Source of the DNA: Onchidella celtica
Lineage: Eukaryota; Mollusca; Gastropoda; Systellommatophora; Onchidiidae
DNA: 64,000 bases
Assembly (NCBI GenBank): GCA_963931925.1
Contig: OZ007575.1
Span: 41,138,925 to 41,202,924, forward strand
Reading direction: 5' to 3'
Position numbers and translations under genes: made by a program. Under the pieces are notes generated by a model. It did no database searches and was not told the origin of the DNA. It worked only from the letters and a program-made list of their open reading frames with translations. Positions 7,946 through 18,120 of the stretch are shown here, one piece after another. Position 1 is the first letter of the stretch, and every line of letters begins with the position of its first letter.

Positions 7946-10781
7946 CTGCCATGCAATCATAGTCAGCAGACAGAAGTTTTGCATCTCTAGCAAGAAAGCC
8001 CAGGGGTTAAGGGGCTTTTCAGATGTCTTCTGAGAGTGCAGTGCCTGTAATAAATAGCGTTTGTGACTAAAGTTTGCTTGATGCACAGTTCAGAAATGAA
8101 AATATTTCCCTATAGTTTGCATAATGCAATTATTATATCTCCATCTCCCAAAAATTAACGTTGTAATTGACAATATTGCTGACAACATTAATAAAGATGC
8201 CGCCATAAAGCATACCTGCTTTTGCTTTTATTCATCTTCTTCCCTATTACACTTAAACACACACAGAAATCATAGTTTCAGAATGCTTACTTTTGTCAAA
8301 ATAATGTCAAACGAAGATCTGAAAAAAAAATTGATTGTCTTAAAATATTGGGAACAAGAAAGCTTTATAATATTATTATGTATCAAAACTTATTGATGCC
8401 ATAGAAAAGCCACTGAGATGTTACAGAGTGGTAAATACAAAATGCAAGCAAGAACATAAAGATTCAGTCCCAGAACCTGGTCAATGATAAAATTGTGAAG
8501 AGTATTTAATATTAGCCGCTCAAAGTCACATCAAGATCGATCACTGCCAAATTGAGGATGACTCATAAAACCTTAAGTGTGCTCTCGTCCACAATAACAG
8601 CATTCAAGAATGTAATTTGCTATGAAACAACATCAAAGAAATAAGAACAATTGTCATTGTTCCCCTCTTGCTTTATTTTTTTTATATGAAAGCGACAGTG
8701 AATTCACATGCTGTCTTGTTATTGTCGTTGAACTCATTTTGTTTAACTACGAAATTAAACATTATAAAATACTGACAACAAAATACATATACTTACCTTT
8801 GTTGACACAACTATGTTTTCTGATATTCCTGCCAAAAAATGCTTCACCTCCGTAACCCAGCCATTGTTTGCCTGATTACAGGCCGCAAATCCTTTGTATG
8901 CCTGAAAAAACGATGGAATATATTCATTTCCAACAAAGTAACCTAAAATTTAAGCCTGGTGTTTGTTGACATGGACTGGTTTTAATCAGTCACAAAACCA
9001 GTCAGCTCTTAAGTCCAATTGAACTGATACTCACACTATGTGAAAAGACTGAACTTAAGAATATGTGACTAAGTGGGGGAAAAAACAGCAAACATTATTT
9101 AATCGCTGTGAATGACTTTGACACATCTATTTGATCTACTGCTGGTCAAACTCAGTGTCTTAGAGGTCCTGTTAGTATTATAAAAGAAAGTCCCTCTGCT
9201 GCTGATGCTGAGTGTGTGTTGCATTACAAAGTACGAAGTCAGCCGTCTCGCACTCTACGGGGGGTGAATCCCAGAGATATGTATGGATCTAGATATTCCT
9301 ACTGAGCAAAAAATTAAGCTATTGAGTCTGGCAATGTCCAAAATCAATGAAGAATATTGTATGAAGATGAACCACAATCATTCGGCTATCACAAGAAAAC
9401 CAACTCACCTTGAAATGGTCAAATGTGTGGGCACTCCGTTCGAGTACCAAATTAGTTAAATAATATCCGGGCAGGGATGCTTGGTGTCACGAGTGGAGTG
9501 AGCGGGATTCAAGGATTACGGGGGCATGGAAGTGTAGGACTGACTCACGGGATAGGGAGGCTGCTCACCTGTATTGACTTCTGTTAGTTGACGTAAAGCG
9601 TGCATGTTGTGAGTGAAGTTGAGGCGTAGTAGAGGCAAAATCTGAATAGTGAGATCACTGCAAGTTAAGAGGTCCCAGGGGACAGACGTGAGATCAGAGG
9701 CAGTCGGGAGATTGTGATGTGTTTTCCAGTGATGACTGGTAGGTTGAGCTATGATTTATAATTATGATGATTGATGTATTATATTCGCCTATGACCATGA
9801 TGTAAATAAGTATATGTGAGGAATGTGGAAGTCAGTGATTACTGTGTATAGAAATGTGCGCCATGAGCGATAGATGTAAGTTAGGTTCATGGATTCGTAG
9901 CGAGAGTGAGTGCTGTGTGGTACGGTGGAGGTGTGTTACCGTAAGATGTGTGGTGAGTGAAAGGTGGACTATTGTGTGTACGCTTCATGGTTTGTAATGA
10001 GGGGTGAAGTGGTTAGAAATGGTATGGTATTATACCAATGTAATGTTCTTCTTGTAGGTGCCGGGGTCGGGGAGAGACGCCACCCGCGGTAAGCGAACTA
10101 GCACAGGGGATAGGCCAGCATAGGGCCGAAGGCTACGCATAGGCCAGTGGAGTGAAGCTGTCGAGCAGGACAGGAGGGGCGCATGAGTCGTGGCAGTCTG
10201 GCCACAGACAGGGATGTGTATATAATTGTTAATGTGCTCTTAAGATGTACTACATGTGATAGTGATATACGACTGTGCTATTGTGATATTAATGTGAATT
10301 GAACTATTAACGTGCTATTGCCATGTTGAGGAGCTCTTGGAATGCTCAGGTGTTATTGCCATAGGAATGTGTTATTAAGACATTGAGTGGAGAGGCTGAA
10401 GCCGACGTGTATTTAAAAGTAACTACCGGGTTGTGGACCCGAGGAAGAGTGCTTGAGGGAAAGAAGGCCGTTGGACGGAAGTTGATTAGAATAATATAAT
10501 GTATGTAATTGCACTGTTATCTTTATCTTTATGTTTAATAAATGTGTGAGTCTGATGGGTTGTTCTGTTAAGTGTTATACGTGTTCGTTCGTGATTGTTG
10601 TCCTGTTATAATTATTACATCTCCCAGTCTGGGATTTGTGACACTTGGCAGCTCGGCCGCTTGTAAGCACCAACTGTCTTTCTGGTAGCTGATAATGATC
10701 GATCCCGTCGATGCTTGTTAATTCCTGGTCATAACGACGTTTTGCAATTGGATCGAGTGACCCTCCACTGTAGGACGCCAT
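7946..10781 (-). pseudogene. Decayed SWIM zinc-finger gene, three exons, split by a solo LTR
   Basis: Three exons with consensus splice sites run on the minus strand. Exon A (10781 to 9409, ATG in MASYSGGSLDPIAKRRY, donor GTGAGT) is interrupted by the LTR. Exon B (8901-8797, TTTTTTCAG acceptor, GTAAGT donor, 35 codons in phase 0) reads AYKGFAACNQANNGWVTEVK. Exon C (8044-7946, acceptor TTATTACAG, donor GTAATG) reads ALHSQKTSEKPLNPWAF and, after a one-base shift, ARDAKLLSADYDCMAG. This series (KAYKSLEAYN..GWV, HSQ..N.KPL.PW, HCxCMAG) is what I know from invertebrate SWIM-finger proteins of unknown or transposon-derived origin. Signs of decay are the LTR insertion, one shift in exon A downstream of the LTR, one base lost in exon C, and loss of the first SWIM cysteine (Y in place of C). 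The rest of the finger was not found. Single-base shifts could be assembly errors; the LTR cannot. Confidence 0.65.
9485..10643 (+). mobile_element. Solo LTR of a long-terminal-repeat retrotransposon, 1159 bp
   Basis: Begins TGTCAC and ends GTGACA, a perfect 6-bp terminal inverted repeat of TG...CA type. Both sides carry the same 5 bases, CTTGG (9480-9484 and 10644-10648). A polyadenylation signal AATAAA lies at 10537-10542, about 100 bp before the end, and a TATATAA-like box near 10219, which fits plus-strand LTR layout. There is no reading frame, primer-binding site or internal domain, so recombination between two LTRs has probably removed the rest. The 5-bp duplication fits Ty3/Gypsy or BEL elements; the family cannot be decided. 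It sits inside exon A of the SWIM-like gene on the opposite strand. Confidence 0.87.
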
Positions 10782-10895
10782 GTTTTTTGAAGGTGGAGGA
10801 TAAGAAAAATGGCCTCCGGGCCAAACTTCAATTCTAAACGCATTCGCGACATTCATACTGTCTATACAAATGTATAGTTGTTGTTTTTTTTTTGA

Positions 10896-11400
10896 GTTAT
10901 ATTAGACGAGATTATGTCACAAGCCATGAACATGTTTTGGGGATAGTGCTGAACGATCTGGCATGCTATTTACACTATGTCCAATTTCTATAATATTTCT
11001 TTATTGGGGCGATTTGACTGGATCGCCATACTGCACGTCCACGTGAAGCAGGCATTGAAAACATGGATTTTAAATGAATGAATGAAGTCTCAGTGCTGTT
11101 GATTACATTTCAAACATATAAAGATATTAACTGGTGCCCCGGTCTTGCTTCGTGCGCCATTTGTCCTGATACAGCGGTGACATTTTTTTTTAATCTGAAA
11201 AAGAGAAAAACACACCACGATTTAATATTTAACTTATTTACATTTAATCTGTTTTCAGTCTGAAAAGAATATTGTAGAAATGTAAAGAATTCTCAAGGAC
11301 ATGGAACGATTTCAGAAAGTGTGTGTTTTTTTTTATGTTTTTTAATTCTTGTTGTGGTTTACTTTGTTCCCCTTTCGTGATCAGGTTTACACTTTCTTGG
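10896..11400 (+). repeat. Direct repeat, copy 1 (offset ~795 bp)
   Basis: Begins GTTATATTAGACGAGAT and matches copy 2 (11691-12205) in many blocks: GTGCTGAACGATCTG, TTTCTTTAT, ATGAAGCAGGCA-like, TGGATTTTAAAT, CATTTGTCCTG and GATCAGGTTTACAC. Roughly three quarters of the bases agree. It is an old duplicated repeat of unknown class. Confidence 0.6.
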
Positions 11401-11422
11401 AGCGCGACTCTCATAATCGGCG

Positions 11423-11515
11423 TCTCCGTACACATGAAAACATTTTGTTCTATTTCACTACTTGAAAGGTTTTTCACATTCCCATTGCCGTTTCCGTTTC
11501 CGTTTCTGTACGCTT
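11423..11515 (-). repeat. Terminal-repeat fragment like that of the PIF/Harbinger relic at 41.9-44.0 kb
   Basis: Reads CGTCTCCGTACACATG...AACATTTTGTTCTATTTC and ends with CCGTTTCCGTTTCCGTTTC. This is the same two-block arrangement as 43928-44022. Confidence 0.45.
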
Positions 11516-11548
11516 GAAAACCCAGTTTATCTGAACGCAAATAAACAA

Positions 11549-11675
11549 ACAACAACAACTGAATAACTCTAAAGCAAATGGCAAAGTAAAGCAGAGTCTT
11601 CATAACCATCCAGAACTGAAACAAATAATTAGATTTATACCGAGCAGCGCCGGATACCTCAGAGAGTTATAAAAT
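11549..11675 (+). mobile_element. Diverged Helitron 3' end
   Basis: Aligns with the last ~120 bp of the intact Helitron (22360-22481): CAAACAACAACAAC, then CAGAACTGAAAC, AATTAGATTTATACCGAGCA and GCCGGATACCTCAG. The terminal CTAG has drifted to GAGAG, so it is an old, probably immobile copy. Confidence 0.45.
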
Positions 11676-11690
11676 GGATTTTCTTTCAAA

Positions 11691-12205
11691 GTTATATTAG
11701 ACGAGATCTATATCACAAGCCGTAAACGTGCCTTCGGGATGGTGCTGAACGATCTGACATGGTAATTTCTGTCTCTCATACATCTTCCCGTGTCTGTACA
11801 CATTTCTTTATGGGGACGATTTTGGCGGTATCGCCATATTGCAGGTCCACATGAAGCAGGCAATGAATACACGGATTTTAAATTAATTAAGTCTCTGTGC
11901 TGTGAATTACATTTCAGATGTATGAAAATATTAACTATTGCATCGGTCTTGTTTCGTGCACCATTTGTCCTGTTACAGAGTCGACAGGTTTTTTGGTTGT
12001 TTTCTTTATCTGAGTAAAAAAACAATAAAAAGAACGATTTAGCATGTAATGTATTTCCGTCTTATCTGGTTTCAGTCTGAAAAATGTTACAGTAATGTAA
12101 ACAATTTTCAAGGACATGCAGAGACCCCAGAAAGTGTCATGTTGTTGTTTCTTTTTTCTTTTTCTTCTCGTTTTGGTCCCTTTCTATGATCAGGTTTACA
12201 CTGTT
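11691..12205 (+). repeat. Direct repeat, copy 2
   Basis: Diverged second copy of the 10896-11400 unit, starting GTTATATTAGACGAGATC. The segment between the copies holds a Helitron-like tail and a PIF-like terminal repeat, so the pair may be two copies of one composite element or a local tandem duplication. Confidence 0.6.
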
Positions 12206-14780
12206 TTACACTTCGATCTTCGTAACCTTTACTGTGAATGTTCCATTACTCTTCAGTTTTGTAAAATTACCCAGAGACAATATGTGATGTGTCTGGTCTG
12301 TAGTAAACACTAATCTTGACTTTCCCTTCGAAAGTTACAGTGAAGGCTGATCTACATGACATAAAATGCAATTTTTTCTGATCAAATAGTATAGATGTTA
12401 CATATCATGTGCTCTGCAATACCCTCATCACAAGCAAGCAAAGGCAGTGTACAGCCGTCTTGTCTTTCGTAAAATCCCATCTTCTTTGAGTCCCCGCGCC
12501 AGCAATAAATACAAACAGTGACAAACTCTGAGCCATTTTAAGCCTCCCATGACTTTAATATTTTGTACGTTGTATTCCTCACATCTCTGTTTTTGCCAAG
12601 TAATATAATTTTCGGATTTTAATTATTTTTTTTTCCTTTTTAAAGCCATATTGTATCATTATTTCTCAGCCAAGATTGATCTGCTACAGGCGACTCCAGC
12701 CAGGAAAAAATATTCAAGATCAATGTGTTCATGGCATTTAGAAAGCACAATAATTGGCCATTAAAAAGTTCATTTACATTAAAGTTTAATGTGTGACATC
12801 ACATTTTTATAATTTCACGAACAATTCCACAACACGCCTAAAATTATATCTCATTCTGTGAACTTTCCAGATGCCTGCTCGTTTTGTGATTCAGCTAAAT
12901 TGCGCCTAAATTCAAATCCATTCTAGTTATTGTTCCTGTCGTCTATGGCTCTGTCTTCTTCAACAGTGGGTATTGAAAATGTATTTCCTTTTCTCTAATT
13001 TATTTTCTGGCCGGGCCAGAGACTGCGTTAAAGTGTGACGATTAGGGGAGTGGGTGGTTGTTTTGTCGTCATGCAAGGTGGGGGAGGAGGGAACATTTTA
13101 CTTTCTGACTTGACAACGTGAGACACCCTCCTCGGCATGGCTTTTTTATCGGAGGGGGGGGGGGAAGTAAAAGACAATAGCAGCAAGAGTTGAACTGATA
13201 AAATTGCTCTCTGAAGATAGTTTTGTGGGGTTTTATTTTTGGACATCTAGGGCCGTTTGGCAAAGACCGGCAGGCAAAACGGAAGCTACTGCACTTTGCA
13301 GTTTCATTAAAAAAAAAAAAAAGTCCACTTCGATATTCTTTCTAGAGCAAGGTTTATCCCCCTTCATTTGAAGAAAAAAAAAAACAGCTCTGTCGTAAAG
13401 TCACAGAATTATAATTTTCTATTATTTTTAATTATTTTTTTTTTTTTACAATCGCCATTTTCACTTGAATGCCACATCGAAGCCTTTGTTGTTGTTGTTG
13501 TTGTTTTTATCTTAAAATTTCCATAATCTTTTTGCTTGTGAATAATATTGTAATTGCTTGTTTTGTTCGTTTCTATTTTCCTGCAATTGTTATAATTCGA
13601 ATGACAATTTGAGGTTCATTCAAGACGTGGCTTCACTATCTCACTGAATCACAATGCGTTTTACACAGGGTCAATAATTTCACATTAGCGAAAGAACCTG
13701 AGAAAGACTCATTACCTCCCGCTGGGTAAAACGTTATGGTCACAGATTAGAGCGAGTGCCAAATGTGTGGAAATTGTGTAAATGTTATTAGTAGCCGCTC
13801 TGGACAGATCTAATTGTTCAATTAGATAGTTGCAGGAAAATGACAGACAACAAAACAACATTTCTTTCGCTGCAGGCTATTGTGTTTATCGCAAAAAGTG
13901 TGTTCCCTTGTAGTTTTGTCCATGATAACAAATAGCGGAGTAATTTTCAAATTTAAGTCACTAAAAGTTCCCCATTTAAGTGGGATTTGTTCCCTTTTTC
14001 TCCTGCGCGTAAATTCTACGTTGTTTGTGATTTTGTCTCAAAATAAAATAACGCCCTGTTTTAGTTCCAGTCCTTTTTCGAATAGAGGAATAACGTTTGT
14101 TTGAGGTAGAGATTTGAGTTCATGCGTTTCAGGTGGCATTGGCGACAAGGTGAATTTGCAAACACCTCTTCTAGAACAACCAGTAGTATGTTCTTTGGTT
14201 TACTGTTTCGCGGAAATGCTTTGTATTTCTGTGTAGTATATTTCAAAACTGTATGTACTACAAATGGTTGGTTTACTATTATGTTCGTAATATTTATGAT
14301 TCAGATATTTTTTACTGGTCAGAGTATTAACCTTACAGTAAAGCAGGTTTACAACCTTCTTTCAGTTCGTCCACATGTCCCCTAGTGAGCTCCCTCACCA
14401 TTCACACAGTCTTTAGACATCTGACTTGACCACAATGCCCTGATGGTGGTCGTTCATAGGCAAATGGTAACAACAAGGACACCAAGCCAATAACTGTGTC
14501 AAACTCTGGAAGACCAATCAACCATCAGTTTCCACCAATTGAAGCAAAGGTAAACTAACATGTAATTTCTGGCGATATTTGCGACAATAAAATGCTTCTC
14601 CCCAAATGGTGTTTGAGCCATTTTCTGTCTTCATAACCTGGTGTGTCGCAACCAGTGACAGAGCCGGGGGTTAAAAAGCTTTGGATTTAAAGAGTGGAAT
14701 TTGGGAGGTGGACCCCCAAATTAAACAATTTCTTAACCTAAAAACTGGTTCAAAGTAATTACATATAAACTCCCTACCTT
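12206..14780. other. Intergenic upstream of the GPCR, no gene seen
   Basis: AT-rich with short simple runs (poly-G 13156-13164, poly-A 13308-13322, poly-T 13435-13447, TTG repeats 13487-13505). No spliced or unspliced coding segment I can support. Confidence 0.4.
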
Positions 14781-14888
14781 GGTTGGCATCAGAAACATTG
14801 AACAAATTTCAACGGTTGCCAAGCCTGAAAGTCTTCACTGAAACTCTTGACATTGATTATATAGGTTCTGAGTGCCAGTTTCTCAACG

Positions 14889-15968
14889 ATGGAAAACGTC
14901 ACTTCCTCGGAACCCAGTCAAGCCGACGATCCACTCAACATCGATGCAAACTTTGCAGACACATTTGCTTTTGTGGTTATCGGTATAATCTGTTTGATTC
15001 TGGCACCGATTGGGACCGTCACCAATGTGATCAACATCTACGTATTTATCCGCGAGGGACTGAACGATAGCGTAAATCTGACGCTGACTGCACTCTCTGT
15101 ATCAGATCTTTTCGTCAACATTTTGACCATCTTCCTCGCGTTATGTAATATTTTAGACCGAGCCAAAATTCGTTATGATATGATAGACTGGATTGATTTG
15201 ATGGACGTTTATTTTGCTTGGCCAAGAGGAATGTGTGTGGAGATTTCCATGACTGTCACTACCTACCTGTGCCTAGAGAGGGCCATATGTGTCATCATAC
15301 CTCATAAAGTCAAGAACATCTTTACCCCAGCAAGAACCAAGAAGTTTTTAGTGGTATGCTTTGGTTTTGTCGTGGTATGTTATGTGCCTATCTTTGCAAC
15401 GTATGGTTTGTCCTGGCGTTGGGATCCAACCACCAATTCTACGAGACTGTTGCAATGGTTTTCAGGCAGCCGAGTAAAGGTTGAAATTGTCAGTCACGCT
15501 TTAATGGGCATAGCAGTTCCAGCTATTTGTATAGCCATAGTCACTGCCAGCACTAATATCATGATTCTGAAGCTCCACCAGGCATCTCGTTTCAAGGCAA
15601 CAGCAGTCAACGGTAGTCATCAGCCTGAAGACTCTACTACATGTGCAGCAGGCGAGGTCACCGCCCAAACAAATGATCACAAGCCAACAAACCGGCTAAC
15701 CAACAAAAAGAAGAAAGTTGTCCTCGTCGTAGTTCTGATTGCAGCGGTTTTCATAACTTGCAGTTTCCCTCGACAAGCTGCTATAATTGCCAGGCGGTTT
15801 ATCCCAGAGCTCCGTGCTGGCGGGAAACTGGAAAAGTTACTGTGGATCTTATGGTCAGTTATTTATTTACTTGAAAGCATCAATGCCAGCGTCAACATGC
15901 TGGTTTACCTGAAAGCTAGTACTAAATACAGAGATGTTTTCATGGCAACATTCTGTAAAAGGACTTAA
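14889..15968 (+). CDS. Rhodopsin-class G protein-coupled receptor, intronless, chemosensory-receptor-like
   Basis: A single exon of 359 codons gives a complete seven-helix receptor. Helix 1 (about 26-54) has the conserved Asn in GTVTNVINI (N46). Helix 2 has LSVSDL (D73). Helix 3 starts after C116 and ends LCLERAICVIIP, where LER (129-131) replaces DRY. Helix 5 has P211. Helix 6 (about 277-300) follows a KKKK stretch and has the FxxCxxP pattern (FITCSFP, P294). Helix 7 has NASVNMLVY in place of NPxxY. N3 and N63 are possible glycosylation sites. There is no cysteine in the second extracellular loop (about 172-194), so the usual loop disulphide with C116 is not possible. Length and motif variants match the intronless chemosensory receptors described in gastropods, which signal at the plasma membrane of sensory cells; a peptide receptor is the alternative. 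The ATG at 14889 is the first in frame and gives a 25-residue extracellular tail. Ligand unknown. Confidence 0.85.
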   Translation: MENVTSSEPSQADDPLNIDANFADTFAFVVIGIICLILAPIGTVTNVINIYVFIREGLNDSVNLTLTALSVSDLFVNILTIFLALCNILDRAKIRYDMIDWIDLMDVYFAWPRGMCVEISMTVTTYLCLERAICVIIPHKVKNIFTPARTKKFLVVCFGFVVVCYVPIFATYGLSWRWDPTTNSTRLLQWFSGSRVKVEIVSHALMGIAVPAICIAIVTASTNIMILKLHQASRFKATAVNGSHQPEDSTTCAAGEVTAQTNDHKPTNRLTNKKKKVVLVVVLIAAVFITCSFPRQAAIIARRFIPELRAGGKLEKLLWILWSVIYLLESINASVNMLVYLKASTKYRDVFMATFCKRT

Positions 15969-16025
15969 GGGGAGGAGCGGCTCAAACTATTGACCACTGG
16001 GACTAGATCTAGACAAAATTGGGAA

Positions 16026-16342
16026 ACAATTTCAATTCTCAATTTCTCCATAACTAGCAGACAGATTGCCCCCAAATTTTGCACATATGTACTTGGATGT
16101 ATGTTCTTTGATATTACAATGGCCAATTTGGGTTATTTGTGATATTTTTGGCGAGCTAGAGCAATTAGAAAGCCCTTAGGGCCCTTTGGTTTTAACGCAT
16201 TTTCACAATTTCAGTTCTTAATTTCTCCATAACTAGCGAACAGATTGCCCTCAAACTTTGCACACGTGTCATTGAATATATATACTTTGATGTTACAACG
16301 TCCGATTTGGGTCATATGTGATATTTTTTCAGACAGAGGTAT
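16026..16342 (+). repeat. Tandem duplication (period ~179 bp) just behind the GPCR
   Basis: Two diverged copies share AATTTCTCCATAACTAGC, ACAGATTGCC, TTTGCACAY and TTTGGGTYATWTGTGATATT, the second starting 179 bases after the first. It begins ~55 bp past the GPCR stop codon, so it may lie in its 3' UTR. Confidence 0.7.
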
Positions 16343-16548
16343 TTGAAAACTGTGTTGTCAGATAAAAATGAAACCTACTACTTCAACGTTGGAATATGAC
16401 CAATTGGATAAATTTATTGGAAATATGGCGTTGTAACTCTCTTTACATACCTATTCTTAACCTGTATGCAAAATTTGAGCTCATTGCAGCCGATGGTTTT
16501 CACAGAATTATTAATTTAAAAATGTAATGAAAATTCCATATGGCCGCC

Positions 16549-16562
16549 GTTACCATAGCAAC
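16549..16562. promoter_or_regulatory. RFX-type X-box motif (candidate)
   Basis: GTTACCATAGCAAC is a near-perfect palindrome that meets the RFX X-box form (GTTRCC N2 RGYAAC). No gene start is near it, and its flanks (ATATGGCCGCC, poly-A) look repeat-like, so binding in vivo is uncertain. Confidence 0.3.
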
Positions 16563-16599
16563 CGCAAAGCTAAAAAAAAAATTTGAATATATTTTTCAA

Positions 16600-17985
16600 A
16601 TCACATTTTCATTCTGATTCATTACCACAAATTTTATGGAAATTTATTAACAACTAGAGAAAATAGAATTTTTAGGCTCCTTCCCTTAATTTTTGTTTCT
16701 TTCATGGTGCCATCATAGGTTGATACGTTCATTATCACAACGTTTGACAAAGATACAACGATACTTTTTAAAATACTTTTTATGCAGGCATTCTGAATTT
16801 TTGCAATTCTCAAAGACAACTCAGACGCTGAGAAAGACGTCTCTACTGTTCAATTTAGATTTAAACTTGGACAACCATGAAACAAATATACGGAATCTTG
16901 CATTCCTGTCAGTTCTTCTTCTTCTTCTTCTTTTTTTCTTTTGAATGTGAATTTCTGCATAGTTTTCTTTCTTTTCTTATTTTCAAAATTAATGATTCTA
17001 GGAATTTTGCAGATTATTTCCTTCCGGCCGTCGGCTCATCGCTGCTTTTCCTCTCCAGGCTCTCCACGACGGATTAAAAGAAAGATCAAGTTAAAAGTTC
17101 AGCCTAAAATGAAGAAAGTAAAAAAAAGTTAAAAATGAGAAAAAAACCAGAAGAGAAAATTGCCGCCGGCCAGAATTATAAAAAGACATTAGTTAAGACA
17201 GACGATAGAAAAAGGATGTTAGAAACTATAAAAAGATGGTTGACAATATCAGGACATACAGGCCTGCTAATAATTGGTTTCGAGGAAGAGGCGAACAAGA
17301 AGGAGAATATAACAGAGAAAGGAAAAAGACAACAACGGAAAATGTTTCTTACTATGAGAGAGAGAAGAAAAAAAAAAGGCAGGAAAAGATGACAAAGACA
17401 TTTGTCGGCGATTAAGAGACAGAGGATAGAAAGCATTAATAAGACATTGGACTTCCATGGACATTTCACATAATTATTCTTAATGAAGTCTGGTAAACTC
17501 ACAATCGGTGGTGTCAAAATCAAGTGGGTAGGCCCAACATTAAAGTCACACAAAAGAAGATAAAAACAAACAAAGAATGAAAAAGACTTAATTTCCGTAC
17601 ATTAATGGGTAAATTAAAAAGATTTATTTCCTGTCTGATTTGAGAAATATTGAGTACTAATATTATTGAACGTTTTGGCTACATTGTGGTAGTTAAATAA
17701 ATGATTTTTTTTGTAATTTAGTTTGTTAGGCTGATCTCAGTCATGTACAGATGTATACCGACGGACCCGACAAATATGGAACCACTGAGACCATACGAAG
17801 AAAAGCCCTGGAAAGGATCTTGGAGCGGCCAGAGGAGCACCTGTGGGGATGCCCGATGTGCTAGGATTATGGTTCCCTTCGTCAAATCAAATCAAATATA
17901 CATTATATCGATACAGATAGATACAAATATAGATATATATATAGCTATATAGATAGATCTAATACAGTGCAAAGATATGAATTAA
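16600..17985. other. Intergenic, purine/pyrimidine-biased, no gene seen
   Basis: Contains a CTT-rich stretch (16912-16945) and a long A/G-rich plus strand (about 17090-17400). The open frames there are rich in K, E and R only because of base composition. A GATA/ATAG-rich stretch lies at 17920-17960. Confidence 0.4.
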
Positions 17986-17989
17986 AGTA

Positions 17990-18120
17990 AGGTTATTTTT
18001 GTTGACTTTTCAACTGCACTATGGTGATGATGTGTCGGCTCCAGTTGTAACTGGACTGCAATGACATTAAGGCAAATTTCCCAGATGGGACTAAAGAAGT
18101 ATACAAAATACAAAAAGACA
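17990..18120 (+). mobile_element. SINE 3' end fragment
   Basis: Shares CAACTGCACTATGGTGATGA, CTCCAGTTGTAACTGG, TGCAATGACA and AAGGCAAATTTCC with the SINE at 25.0 kb, and ends in a TACAAAATACAAAA tail. Only the 3' third is present. Confidence 0.55.

Noticed and set aside
17135-17553. Lys/Glu-rich plus-strand and Phe/Leu-rich minus-strand frames
   Set aside because: Follow the A/G bias of the region; no motif.
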